This document shows positions 11,283 to 22,040 of a DNA stretch of 64,000 nt, piece by piece (positions within the stretch are counted from its first letter, which is position 1; the number at the start of each line of letters is the position of its first letter). Both the position numbers and the translations under genes were made by a program. This DNA is from Perca fluviatilis (lineage: Eukaryota > Chordata > Actinopteri > Perciformes > Percidae). The notes beneath the pieces are model-generated. The model was not told the origin of the DNA and did no database searches. It saw nothing but the letters and a program-made list of their open reading frames with translations. The stretch is from the NCBI RefSeq assembly GCF_010015445.1, contig NC_053123.1, positions 3,621,739 to 3,685,738 on the forward strand. Direction: 5' to 3'.

Positions 11283-11621
11283 AGAGCTGCAAAGATTAAT
11301 TGATTAGTTGTCAACTATTAAATTATTAGCCAACTATTTTAAAAATCAATTCATCGGTTGAGTCATTATTTTAAAAGAAGTAAAACTTCTCTGATTCCAG
11401 CTTTTTAAATGTGAATATCATCTAGTTTCTTCTCTCCTCTGTGTAAACTGAATGTCTTTGACTTGTGGACAAAACAAGACATCTGAGGACGTCATCTTGG
11501 GCTTTGGGAAACACTGATCCACATTTTTCACCATTTTCTGACATTTTAAAGACCACACAACCAATCGAGAAAATAATGAACAGATTAATCGACAATGAAA
11601 ATAATCGTTAGTTGCAGCCCT
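11283..11621. mobile_element. hAT MITE with GCTGCAAC/TTAATCGA-type ends
   Basis: The left end AGAGCTGCAAAGATTAATTG and right end TAATCGTTAGTTGCAGCCCT are inverted relatives, and the subterminal blocks contain ATTGATTAGTTG and CAGATTAATCGACAATG. The interior words ACTTGTGGACAAAACAAGAC and TTTCTGACATTTTA recur in inverted orientation in the truncated relative at 19264-19590. This is a very abundant fish family; there is no coding capacity. A clear 8-bp duplication was not found. Confidence 0.82.
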
Positions 11622-11627
11622 ACAATG

Positions 11628-11635
11628 GTCTAAAC
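11628..11635. repeat. Target-site duplication, left
   Basis: GTCTAAAC, identical to 12566-12573; the two copies flank the hAT element exactly. Confidence 0.9.
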
Positions 11636-12565
11636 CAGAGGTTTTCAAACAGTGGGGCGCACCTCTAGCCTTGTGAGACCGTCCTGATCTGGCGAGCTCC
11701 AGTTTTCCACTCGCAGATCAGTCTGGCATCTTGAGATAGAGAAAATTTGGAGCCGTTCGCCAAACGACGACCAATCAGCGTTGGTTTTGAGGCGGGTTTA
11801 GGTGTGACGCAACGAGAAGCGACTGTTCAGTTTAAACGACGTGGCAACTTCCACAGATGAGATGAGCGTAGCTATCGCACAAGTTTTATCCAAATTAGAA
11901 AGTTTCCTTCATTGAAAGAAGAGCAAAAAACGAGGTGTAGGTGGGCGGAGGCAGAGAGATAAAGCAAAAGGACAGGTGCATGTTGGTGTTCTCATAACAA
12001 TGGGAAATTAGTTATTGTAATTTGGCCCAATGAATAGGCCACGCTCACCAACACGGTAAACAGTTGCAGCAGTGGCTGTGACACACAGCTCATGAAGGCA
12101 ATTAAGGTACTTTAAAACGATTAGCTCCAAATTGCCACAATTTGCTTCGAAAAATCCTACTCCTTCTCAGCCAAATCTGAACAAAAATAAATGATTCACG
12201 TTTTTAGATTCAGTGAGAGGATATCATCATCTCCAATGTAAATAAATCCATAAAAGTCCATAAATCCGATGAGAAATCGGCAATAAATGGCGCTCCTTAT
12301 AATTGCAGAACTTGCCTGAGAATCATCATGTTTTTACGTTTTCTTCGTAATCCAGTGATACTTGTCTGAACATCCATGGGTACATTGCAGAAAGGAACTG
12401 CTAAAAGCTAATTCTTTTATTGGTGCCAAGTTGCCAAAATGGAAAGAAATATAGGCTAATAAAACAGGGCTTAAATTATAATCCACAGCGTAACTCACTG
12501 AATCCTCCTCTTATCTTGATTTTGTCTGAAAGCTCTCTCAAAGTGTCAGACTTTGGAAACCCCTG
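11636..12565. mobile_element. hAT-superfamily element, non-autonomous, perfect 8-bp TSD
   Basis: The termini CAGAGGTTTTCAAA and TTTGGAAACCCCTG are inverted relatives (12 of 14 positions) and are bounded by identical 8-bp duplications GTCTAAAC. Both features define hAT insertion. The interior starts with CTAGCCTTGTGAGACC, which looks like the end of a second repeat. At 11862-11932 it carries a decayed stretch homologous at DNA level to the helicase-like fragment at 15040-15110 (shared words TTTCTTCATTG and GAGCAAA near an AACG). No transposase frame remains. Confidence 0.9.
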
Positions 12566-12573
12566 GTCTAAAC
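12566..12573. repeat. Target-site duplication, right
   Basis: GTCTAAAC, identical to 11628-11635. Confidence 0.9.
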
Positions 12574-12596
12574 TGCACCTTGCGTAGGTGATGAAT

Positions 12597-12690
12597 AGGG
12601 CTGGGTATCGTTTGGGTCTTTTCCGATACCGGTGCTAAAATGATACTTTCAAAATGATGCCAGTGCCTGAACCCATACTTTAAAAAAAGA
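12597..12690 (+). mobile_element. Truncated hAT-like end (TAGGGCTGGGTATCG)
   Basis: TAGGGCTGGGTATCGTTTGG followed by CCGATACCGGTGCTAAAA is the start of a common fish hAT-type element. The opposite terminus is not present downstream, so only the first ~90 bp survive. It lies 23 bp after the duplication of the preceding element. Confidence 0.6.
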
Positions 12691-14242
12691 GCACAAAACA
12701 AGGTCATATGGTCAGAATGTAATAACAATAACTTATTTCACCAGTCAACAAAAAAGAACCACCACCAGATGGCTGATAAGGAACTCTGTAATTTAGTCTT
12801 CTAAGCTTTATGAATAATGACAACTGTCTGGGGCCTGTGCACGTACACCACTCTGTGTGAAGAAAATCATGTTTTTGACAGCAGTTTTCACTCTGTGTTT
12901 CAGTTATCGCCGTTTAGATGGATAAGATGCATCTTCTGTGTTATGAGCTCTTCACGTGACCCTCTCCTCATAGCAAAAGCTGCTGCACATTTAACTCGAG
13001 CAGAGACACAGCAGGGCTGCTTGGGTGAAGAAATGATACTGTGATGTTTAAATAGCTGACTGCTGAGCTGTGCTCAGTAGTGGTGGCAAGCTGTGTCCTG
13101 TCTCCCACAACCAATAATTAAACCATCTGGGAAGGGCAAAGAATAGTGATTATTCATGTCTACTTTATGCATTCGGCGGTTTGCGACTGCAATAGTTTCT
13201 TTATCTTATCACGTTTGCTTGTCTTCTTTAATACGTCTGTGTTTGCTACATATGTGTTCACCTTGTAACGGATCGTGGGCAGGGCTCAAGGCTGCAACTT
13301 CATCGATCATGCAGCTGAAAATGTTTGCACAGTTACAGTATTTTCCAGTGCTTTAGGTATTGACCTTAATAAGGATACAGAGTAGCTGGGAAGAACTACT
13401 CAAATAAAGAAAAAAAAGATTTGAGCGTAGAACCTAATTATGAATTGAACTCTTGTCTATTGCAACATTTATACCTACAGTCTTTGAATAAAAACTGTAG
13501 TAAAAGTGGGAAGCTATTATTGGCTGCCATAACTTTTCGTGCCTTTTGCACTTGCAGGCCAGCACTGTCAATGCAACAAAAACACATCAGTATGCAAGAA
13601 AGTGCATAAATCAGGTTAGGTGTTCTCTCTTTAAGTTAACGAGCTTGTGGACCTCCAAACACCAGCTGAGTCTCCCCGGTTGCTCAGCATTATAGACGAA
13701 AGGTAAGATGGGTCGCACACTGTTAGTCACGGTGTGGAAATTAATTATCCAACGTTTTGATCTCAAGGATTAAAACATAGTCATGGCTGAGCTTTATTGG
13801 AAATGACAGGGCCACTGGAGAATGGTGTTTTTTTTTTTTATTCCTCATTGCAATTTAGCTTAAGAGATCAGTTGATTATCATGCTGGAAATCAAATATAG
13901 TTACAGACAACAAAGGTGCATTCCATTGATTTTACACATCAATTTCAGCTAGTACTACTCAGCCTGTGAAACCAGTTGTATTATGGCTCGGGGCGAGATT
14001 TAAGTCTGAGTAAATGACCATGGTGATGTCATCAGGGTTTGGAGATTACAAATTATAACAGAAAGCCTGTGCAACTAAATGGGGGCATGGAGTTTGAAAG
14101 AGGTGGGCATGTACTGTTAACCTTGTACATCAGCTGGATTCTCAGAATATAAAGATATGTCCACTATCAAGACATCACAGAAGACTATATCTGGTCAGGC
14201 TTCTAAGTAATCTGTTTGTATCTGAGCCACCATGGCCCGACC
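12691..14242. other. No recognised feature
   Basis: Unassigned sequence. Open frames are 75 codons or shorter and show no exon-like borders. A poly(T) run sits near 13830. No repeat ends recognised. Confidence 0.4.
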
Positions 14243-14913
14243 AAGGGGGTAAGCTTCGCTTCAGAACTCAAACCTCCTATGGCGCCATTTTGATGCTACC
14301 AAACGATCATCCCAACGTTAGCATCCCATTGACTGCCATTCATTTTGGCGTCACTTTGACAGAGAATAACTTTACATCTGAAGCGTTTAAAGACTCTATT
14401 TGTCCATTGTTTATTTCTAAAGAAACACGACAATGTATAAAAGGCTCCATTACCTTGTACCTCACGTTATGGCTCCATAACAGACGCTTTTGTAAAAATA
14501 GGCTAACAATTGTGTCATCACCAAGCGGCATACTGTCGCATAGTAGAGGAATTACCGTATAGTACAGGAGAAGCTCGCAGGCAGTTTGGACTTACATTAG
14601 CTGTTTAAGTTTAATTACTAATGTTAACTAGCATTTTAGTTAGCAATAATTAGCCTGTGCCCATGTTATCTCCTTACATATACCTACACTCTCCGTCTCT
14701 GTAAGATTGGGAATGATTGAGATTTCTCTCGGCACAGCTACCAGAAGACTTCACACTTTCAGACAGGTTGCTCACGTCACATTTACGTTGTCTCTCTCAG
14801 TTGGAGGCTGCGGAGTAAAGCAAGAGATCACCGGAAAAGTGCTTCTAATATCCTTCACTGGTCTCCATCCAGAGACACGGGATCTGTTGGTCCAGTTTAT
14901 ATACTGTCTATGG
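14243..14913 (+). mobile_element. Repeat family X, copy 1 (~670 bp)
   Basis: One of three copies in this window (others at 22041-22725 on - and 43016-43684 on +). All run from AAGGGGGTAAGC to a terminus reading TATATACTGTCTATG or close to it. Internal landmarks are GGCGCCATTTTGATGCTACC, TGACTGCCATTCATTTTGGC, AAAGACTCTATTTGTCCATT, TAAAAGGCTCCATTACCTTG and TTGGGAATGATTGAGATTTC. The flanks GCCCGACC (14235-14242) and GCTCGACC (14914-14921) match at 7 of 8 positions, a plausible target duplication. No inverted termini and no conserved long ORF; the short frames in each copy differ. Confidence 0.8.
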
Positions 14914-14961
14914 GCTCGACCTAGTCCTGAAGAGCTACTGGCAGCTATGGGCGTGGTTTAG

Positions 14962-15234
14962 TTGTGTGTGACGACACGGAGAGGCGACTGTTTGTTCAAA
15001 ACAACAATTGTGGCTCCTAAAAAAGTTAGCATAGATGCTGCAATAGCATCAGTTATATCAGTTCTGGAGGGAATTTCTTCATTGCAAGATGAGCAAAGAA
15101 CGCCACTGGCATCTTTTCTCGATGGAAAAGATCTTTTTGATTTTCTCCCGAGTGCATTCAGCATGAGTTTGATAGACCGATGGTTTATCCAATCCCCTGC
15201 CAGGTATTTTTTGAAAGTGCCTGAGTTTTTCTAA
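14962..15234 (+). pseudogene. Broken RecQ-like helicase N-terminal exon fragment, transposon-borne
   Basis: The open frame of 90 codons contains LQDEQRTPLASFLDGKDLFD (residues 41-60) followed by FLPSAFSMSLIDRW. This matches the layout of RecQ-type superfamily 2 helicases around motif I, where a Q/E-rich entry is followed by a GKD(V/L)F segment and an LP-TG-GKS-type Walker A. Here the Walker A is destroyed (SAFSMS at residues 64-69), so ATP binding would be lost. The frame has no recognisable continuation after residue 75, consistent with a single exon carried by a DNA transposon rather than a host gene. A more decayed homologous DNA stretch sits at 11862-11932 inside an hAT element. The RecQ-like exon assignment is from motif layout, not a search. 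Confidence 0.5.
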
Positions 15235-15689
15235 TCAGTTTACAATCATGGCTTCTGGCATGTCAGGTTCATTTACTGTACCGAGTAGGGACAGAAGAAT
15301 CTAAAGGCTGGATACAGTCAAAAATGGACAATATTTTATTCTGCAGAGGCTACTGTACTCTACGTAGGTACCCTGTACTGTGTTTGCATACCCGGTGTTG
15401 CTACAGTTTCTCATCAGCGCTAGTGTGGACCTGCTCTGTAAATCTCATGTATTTTCTCAAGTAAAAGGACCAACACAAATATGTTTACACGCGTTTCTAT
15501 GTTTCACATGGTCATACACTTTGTTCTGATTCTTCAAACATGGGCAGATGAAAAAATAATGGACAAATGGACCCTTGCAGCTAGGCTTACGAGAGTTCAA
15601 CTTGCACTTGTCGAAAATTGCCGTTGTTGCATTATTGGAAGTGTAGGTTCCAGTGTTTTTGGAGGTTGACCCATTTTAGGGATTTAAAT
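15235..15689. other. Unassigned, likely repeat-derived
   Basis: No gene. The stretch joins the helicase-like fragment to the TTAA-ended element and may be part of either. Start of the latter is not sharply defined. Confidence 0.35.
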
Positions 15690-15930
15690 TTTGACCATTC
15701 TTTTTAATGGTGCTGTGTGTAACGTGTTTAGTTGTTCATTATCAAAATCTGTGTTGCCCGTTCACAAACTTGTCCTTTTTCAAGAATATTTACCACCTCC
15801 ATCAATTCCAAGTATTCCTATTGGCTTGAAATTTACATTTACATTTGCATTAGCATGAACTGGGGTAGACGCTCCATATTCATGCGCCATCTTGATATAC
15901 GTTAGCCGGTAAGGGACATACAGGATATAC

Positions 15931-16534
15931 AACCCAGTCTCACGGCAGTTTGTGAAATGGTCACGTTATTTAATCTATTGATTCATGTACACAGGCATGT
16001 TTTTCTGTTTTTTTTTCGTGGTGGCCAGCACGAAAATGTAAACTAATGTATTTCAATGGGAAGCATCTGTCGTGATCACAGCACGACTACGGTAGCGAGT
16101 AGTATGAAATTGGTGTGGTGGATGGGTCAAACAACACAGGACTTTCACCCCGGAGACCGGGGATCGTGGCCCGCGTGTGGCCTTTTGTTTCCCCGTTGTT
16201 GTTTTCCTAATCCCAACCGTCCCGTTACTGTCGCGCGTCCCCCACGCCCGTCTCCCGGCGTGTGATGCGTCCTTTCCCCGTTCTTCTTTTCCTAAACCCA
16301 ACCTCCGCCGTCCCAACATTGTTGTTGACGCGTGTCCCCCAGAGACCGCGGATCGTGTCCCGGGGTGTGACGTTTGCTTTCCCCGTTCATCTTTTCCTAA
16401 ACCCAACCTCCATATAGATGGTTCCCATTTCATGCTGGCCACCACGAAAAAAACAAAATAAACGTGTTCTTGTATATGAATCAATAGATTAAAAATAATG
16501 TGACAATTTCATGAACTGCCGTGAGACCGTGTTG
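15931..16534. mobile_element. TIR element with ~70-bp inverted ends (CACGGCAG type), nested
   Basis: Left end AACCCAGTCTCACGGCAGTT continues with GAAATGGTCACGTTATTTAA and TCTATTGATTCATGTACA. The right end carries the reverse complement with few changes (16462-16534). Further in, TTCGTGGTGGCCAGCACGAAA and its mirror TGCTGGCCACCACGAAA form a second inverted pair. Flanks GGATATAC (15923-15930) and GGACATAC (16535-16542) agree at 7 of 8 bases, marking the insertion into the surrounding TTAA-ended element. The 143-codon frame crossing it on - is generated by internal GC-rich repeats and is not a credible protein. Confidence 0.82.
16140..16410. repeat. Three degenerate ~100-bp tandem units inside the TIR element
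   Basis: Each unit contains a GAGACCG/GTCTCCCGGCGTG-like start, then TTTCCCCGTTSTTSTTTTCC and CTAAWCCCAACC. Units start near 16150, 16235 and 16335. They account for the GC-rich centre and for spurious overlapping frames. Confidence 0.6.
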
Positions 16535-16877
16535 GGACATACTGCTCCGCCTTTCACACTTGTCCCATGATAAACTCACAGGTGCTGCTAATGCTGCTAA
16601 TGGGTATCGTAGCTTCCTGGCCCCGGCAAGTTAGAAGAAGGAAACATGGAGGACCACACATATTCAAAATCTAAATTTCAGGAACAGGAGTCTTCTTCTT
16701 TGCTCAGAAAAAGAAAAAGGATGTTGAAAAGAGCAAGAGACCGGCATCATCAGAACAAAAGCGCGAAGGCTACCGTAGCTGTAATACGTACTTTGAACTG
16801 CGTGGCGCGAGAGAGTTGATTGTGATATGTGATCTCAACGCTAGATGGGAGAAATTCCCTTCACATTGGACCTTTAA

Positions 16878-19263
16878 AGTCTGTCCCCGAGTACCATAAC
16901 ATTATGGAAGTACGATATGAATCACTCAATCATTGGAGTGCCCCTCTAATATGAACAGCTGGCATGGATTACTGTACGTAAATAGAATTACCAAAAGGTG
17001 TGATAATAACCCAGTGTCTGGCTGGTGTACCGTGACTCTCTCCCACTGCACGCTCCGATGGGCTCCAGACCCCCTGCACTCTGAACATAAGCTCTATGGA
17101 GAAGAGATGAATATTTCATATGAGAATTGTTGCCTGTGTCTGAATCGTTTTCCCCTGAATCTGGAAAAAAATCAAAACATTTTAACTTGAAGGTTTTTTT
17201 TTATGAAGTCTCCGGAGACCATATGTCCTACACAGAACTGCGAGGAAAGATAACGATATTTCATTTTTTTCCCTAGGGCAATGAAGAAAGCTAAAATAAT
17301 GGTGGGTGGATGGAAAATCATCGCCGGTTACTAGCAGATAGAAGTACGTTCTCAGTAAAATCTATACAAAAATGGACTTTTTGTCAAACGTGATGGTAAA
17401 TAGATGGGGAAGCAAAAAAACAATATTCATTTTGAGTCACTTTGAGTAGTATTGAAGTAAAAACGAGCAGACTCTGGTCATTGTGGGGGTTTCTGTGATT
17501 CAGTCTTATAACAGAAAAATTTACTTTACTCCCACATCTCACTTACTCATTCACATTCACACTCACACTTTGTAACTTTCAACTAAAACTCATCGGGAAG
17601 CCTTCTGTGATTTGATTTGTGATTTAGAGTTGGCATGGCTTTGACTTATTTATTTATATTCTCTCAAGATAGCTGATCATAACCAAAAAGGCGAGGGGGG
17701 GAGGGAGAAGCAGCTTGATAAATGGTCGGACACCTGATAGGCAATTCCAATGGGTGAGAGATATTGGCCAGAAAATAAAAATGCCTTCCTCAGCTCAGAT
17801 AACACCTCAATTTGTCTCTTAAAGGAGTGAGAAGAATGGAGTGATACTCCCATTAAGGGGCACAACCGATTCTTTTCAATATCTTTCGAGAATAAGTGTG
17901 CCTTTGTGTCCCATTTTCTGAATGTCAATTGTATCTGTTGTCGCTGCTGCTCGGACCGACAGTCAATATGGAAAGCAGGGAGAGGCAGATTGGTCGCCAA
18001 TAATCAGTTTCCTCCTGGATTTGCTGATTGCCAAGCGCAGCAGATTGAATATAGAGAGCACACAGAGCTGTTAATATGCATCTTCAATAGCTCTGCGCCT
18101 GTGGTGAGACAGAAAGCAGTTTGCGTGGTTGGGACTGTATGAATAGCTGCTTTGTGTCCTGCTTCAACAACAGAAATGAGCTTTTCAGATTGCTTCTGTG
18201 TCTGTGAACGTTGTTTAGTTCTTGTTCTGCGCATATTAACACAACTGCTGACATCAACTGTGTTAAATATAAACATTCTCCTCCTGCATTTTGTGCTCAG
18301 AATATCCAATTCTTTCTTTCATTCACGGGCTCCTGTGCAATTTCATCTTTGTGTTTAGAATTATATATGTGAGCTGCACAAATATATATATATATATATA
18401 ATATATAAAAAAATTAGATTCATACACACACAATAAGCAAACCTTCAGTGATGGGGTATCCTTTCAGACAGGGAAAACACAGAGTGAATACAGTATGGTA
18501 TGCATTGGCTGGTGAGAACGCATTGCTGCACATGCACCCAGTGGGAACGTCTCAGGAGGGTGACAATGTGTCACGTCTCCAGGCTGGGTGCCAAAGGGGC
18601 TCTATTGCTGTTGTGTTTGTGGGTAAGTTGTGCAGAGGAATCTGCAGCCTCTTCAGTGAAAGTATTGGTGTTGTGCAACCCCCCTGCTCATGCATTACCT
18701 TCAGCTGGCCAGCAGAAGTCAGCATTGTTCTACATTAAAAGACCGACATATACAGGACGGCCCTACAAAGGCAGAGAGCAGTAACTACAGAGAGAAGAGT
18801 TTTCAGACTGGCCTGAATTATAAAATCAATATGTGCAAGTGAGAGAGGTACTGTGTTGCATTTACAGTCTGCAGGTGGCACAGCAGTGGCGACTTCATTA
18901 ATTATTCATAACTATTATTTATCCCCGACATGGAGACGCAATTTAATGGATCTAATTGACCGCAGTTTTCTCCACTTAGGACAGGAAAGCTGTCAGATTC
19001 CATGTTTTGTGTGGACATTTCTATTTTACTGCAAGTAAGAGTCAGATCTGTTAACGCTGGAAAGTCAAATATCAATTTTTCAGTCCTGTCAGGTATTTTA
19101 TTACGGGGATTTTTCAGTTTGGCTGCTTACATTTAAAGTCTCACAGTATTTGCAGTAGAAGATTAGGGAAGATGGGAGGGAAGATTAGAAAATCATAATC
19201 CCAAAGATTTTGTCAACAACACAGACAGCACATATGGGGTAATTCATATTTATTATTTTTTAT
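16878..19263. other. Unassigned DNA; short AT tract at 18381-18402
   Basis: About 2.4 kb without a recognisable repeat or gene. Open frames on - at 17677-18000 (107 codons) and 18004-18309 (101 codons) lack recognisable domains and have no good splice or start context. The lack of repeats here is unusual for this window and could mark a conserved non-coding stretch, which a single sequence cannot show. Confidence 0.4.
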
Positions 19264-19590
19264 AGGGCTGCAACTAACAATTATTTCTATTGTTGATTAA
19301 TCTTTCGATTATTTTGTAGATTAATCGATTAGTTGTTTGGTCTATAAAATGTCAGAAAATTGTGAAAAATGTCAGTCAGTATTTCCCAAAGCCCTAGATG
19401 ACGTACTCAAAAGTCTTGTTTTGTCCACAACTCAAAGATATTTAGTTAGTTAGTTAGAGGAGTGAAGAAACTATTTTATTATTCACATTTAAGAAGCTGT
19501 AATCAAAGACAAAACTGTACTCCAACAGATGAATCGATTATCAAAATAGTGGCCGATTAATTCATTATTAACTAATCGGTTAATCTTATT
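19264..19590 (+). mobile_element. hAT MITE (AGGGCTGCAACTAAC), 3' end truncated
   Basis: It begins with AGGGCTGCAACTAACAATTA and runs through TTAATCGATTAGTTGTTTGG, ATGTCAGAAAATTGTGAAAA and CAAAAGTCTTGTTTTGTCCA. The same family is complete at 11283-11621, in the opposite sense. The expected right terminus GTTGCAGCCCT is absent after 19590. Confidence 0.75.
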
Positions 19591-19774
19591 GATTTAGTTT
19601 ATTGTCATTCTTTTGTTCATTGGCCATACTACTTAACCTGTTTCTTAATTCTTCACTTCTACAAAACACATTCTGAAAACGCATGTATAAAGAGAGGATG
19701 TTACATTCATTGTCCTTAAAGCAAAATTACCCTCTTCATATCAGACACCCCAGCAAGCTGAATCTTAAGTTCTG

Positions 19775-20462
19775 GGGTCTCATTTATAAAAGTGGCGCTC
19801 GCACAAAACAGGGCTGAAAATGTGCGTATGGCGCTTCCCATGCAAAGGTTGTGATTTATAAAAAAAAACAATCTTGACGGCAGAATGTTTTCTAGGATTT
19901 ATTTATTTTGATTAGGACAATGCACATTAATCCACATTTCTGTAAATGCACCAGAGTTAGCCAATTTTCAACTGTAGTACTAGTTACCTAGAATGCACAT
20001 CCTTTATGGTGGGAGGAAACTGGAGAACCCAGAGGAAACCCACACAAACTCCACACAGAAAGGCCTGGAATGACCGGGTATCAAACCCACAACCTTCTTG
20101 CTGTGAGGCAGAAGTGCTACCCACTGAGCCAGCGTGCTGTTTGGGCCTACAGGCAAACTCTGACCCATGCGTACGCACATTTTGGAGACAATGGGAATGG
20201 TTTTGAACATAATTAACATACTGATCAGCATTCACGTGGCGCTTTGCATTGACTATTTATGGTTAAAAATGGACGTGTACAGAGCGGGATAAGAGGCTGA
20301 TTCACGCACGCACACTTGTGGGTAATGTGTGATTTATAAAGGGAACATTGCTTACAGGTGTGCGTACGCACGGTTTTATAAATCTTTTTCTTTTTGGCGT
20401 ACGCCATTTTTGGCTTTTGGGCGTACGTACAGATCCTACGTACAGTTTTATAAATGAGACCC
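19775..20462. mobile_element. TIR element (GGGGTCTCATTTATAAAA), carrying a nested SINE
   Basis: The left terminus GGGGTCTCATTTATAAAA is matched by the right terminus TTTTATAAATGAGACCCC. The interior is rich in GCGTACGC-type palindromes (GTGCGTATGGCGC near 19822, TGCGTACGCACGG near 20362, GGCGTACGCC near 20397). A SINE at about 19892-20152 divides the element. The 171-codon frame on - at 20225-20740 crosses the right terminus and is not a real gene. Confidence 0.82.
19892..20152 (-). mobile_element. tRNA-headed SINE nested in the TIR element
   Basis: On - the head reads CTGGCTCAGTGGGTAGCACT (A box region), GCCTCACAGCAAGAAGG, then GGTTTGATACCC (degenerate B box), then TTTCTGTGTGGAGTTTGTGT and GGGTTTCCTCTGGGTTCTCC. 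It continues into a tail with GAAAATTGGCTAACTCTGGT and ATTAATGTGCATTGTCCT and an A-rich end. The tail recurs without the head at 29570-29680. A fish SINE of this design is common. Confidence 0.8.
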
Positions 20463-21794
20463 CTGAAGATGTCTGAATGTAGGGCAAAGTCCCAGTTTCC
20501 ACAGAGGAAGGTGGAAGAAGCTGAGGTATAAGACCTGGGGGGGTTCAGCTCTGGAGAGGATCCACTCCAGAACAAGGACATGTCACAGTGCACAATGAAA
20601 GATAATAGGAAAGCTCGTATGTAGCCATGGGATCCCCCTTTGGGGTCACGCCTTGAGTTTGGTATTGCCTCTAGGCCTACACACACACAGTGTTTCTGCT
20701 GGTGTAATGTCGCACTGTCAGCGTGTGGCGGTTTTACCATCAGCAGGCCCGGCTAACGAGAGGCCACGCAGAGACCCCTCATCCTGGCTTCATCATTACT
20801 CCCACCAGTCACCGCCAAAAAAATCCATCCCCGATGCTGTGACACAGCAAGATGGAGGACTCCCCCCTCCCCCTGAATATTTTCCCTCTGTTTTTACACA
20901 ATCCGACACAGCAAGTCGTGCAGGCTCTCAGTATCGCACAGAATGTTTTGGAGTCAAGATGTAGAGTAGTGTGATGAATGAAAATAGTTTTTTTTCTCCC
21001 CTAAAGTGCAGGCGTCACTGCTTGGATATTTACATGGCCCCTCAGATTGCATCTCAAAGACGAGATGAAAATGATCCATCTTCATTTACAGCTCTTCATA
21101 TCTGTCTGGGCTGTTGTGTGTGTGTGTGTGTGTATTTTCAATTGATCTGTTTATCATGTTATGAATTTATATAAGGCTATCTCTCAGAATGAGTACCTAT
21201 CGGCATTCCCGCCGCATTCACATCTGCCTCTTATCTTTCACATATCACTATAATCAGCAAGTAAAACGCTGACATTCAGAGCTGTGACAGGAAAACAGTG
21301 GGGACTCCTCGGCATACTAAATCTCACAGAATATGAATACGAAACAATGCTTTGAGGCTTGTGATGCCTGGATGTGCATACTTACACAGCACAGGGGGTT
21401 TCTCTCAGAGGTGCTCCTTTGTCTGCAAATTGTTCTTCCTTTTGACATCCTTGTTCTATCCAGGGGGCTTTAGTAAGCAGCTTCCCTCACGCATTGTGCG
21501 AGAAATTGGAAGATACTGTATGTGCATTTAATGCAAAGAGTCTCAAGAATAAGGCTGTTGTTATTGTATAGTTTTATTATTGTCATCAAAACCCATGAAA
21601 AGACCCAAACCAAAAAAGTATATAAAAGTATTCTGTGTATCGAAAAATGACATATCTCTGATATATCTTCTTCCTCTGTGCCGTAGAACTCCATTGTTGT
21701 CCAAAAACTATTAAAAACACATCAGTGAGCCAAACTGTTGCTCTGGGTGACAAGCTCCTTCATTGCCATGAACACACCAACAAGTCCTCCAAAA
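20463..21794. other. Unassigned DNA; short (TG)n at 21115-21134
   Basis: No gene recognised. The 103-codon frame at 20653-20964 lacks a known domain and is bounded by no convincing splice signal. Confidence 0.4.
21787..21794. repeat. Target-site duplication, left
   Basis: CTCCAAAA, identical to 23009-23016. Confidence 0.92.
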
Positions 21795-22040
21795 CAGTGG
21801 TTCCCAACCTTTTTCCTTGGCGCCCCCCCTACTTAATTCTAAGAAAAGCTGAGCCCCCCCCCGAAATCAAAGTTGAGGTAACTCTCGAGATAGAGCCTTA
21901 CTTTCTTTTTTGATACAGAGCAGTTATCAGGACTTTTACGTCTCTCCACCATGTTTCATTCAGAAAATAGTGATGCCGTGGTGGCAGGAAAGACGAGGAT
22001 GATAGCAGCTAGCAGCTAGCTGCTAACAGCTAAAAGCTAG

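Larger units (their letters stand above)
15690..16877. mobile_element. TTAA-ended element, split by a nested TIR element
   Basis: The right end reads CACATTGGACCT followed by TTAA (16874-16877), a piggyBac-like arrangement. The left half (about 15690-15922) with CCGTTCACAAACTTGTCC and ATTCATGCGCCATCTTGATA and the right half (16543-16873) with ATAAACTCACAGGTGCTGCT and GATATGTGATCTCAACGCTA belong together in a fish repeat I recall. Here they are separated by the element at 15931-16534. The left terminus is not clear. Confidence 0.55.

Noticed and set aside
16053..16484. 143-codon frame on -
   Set aside because: It lies wholly inside a TIR element and repeats itself with the internal tandem units (GLGKDERGK and GLGKEERGK), so it reflects DNA repeats.
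20225..20740. 171-codon open frame on -, the longest in the window
   Set aside because: It crosses the right terminus of a TIR element, is low in family-like motifs and has no splice or start context.
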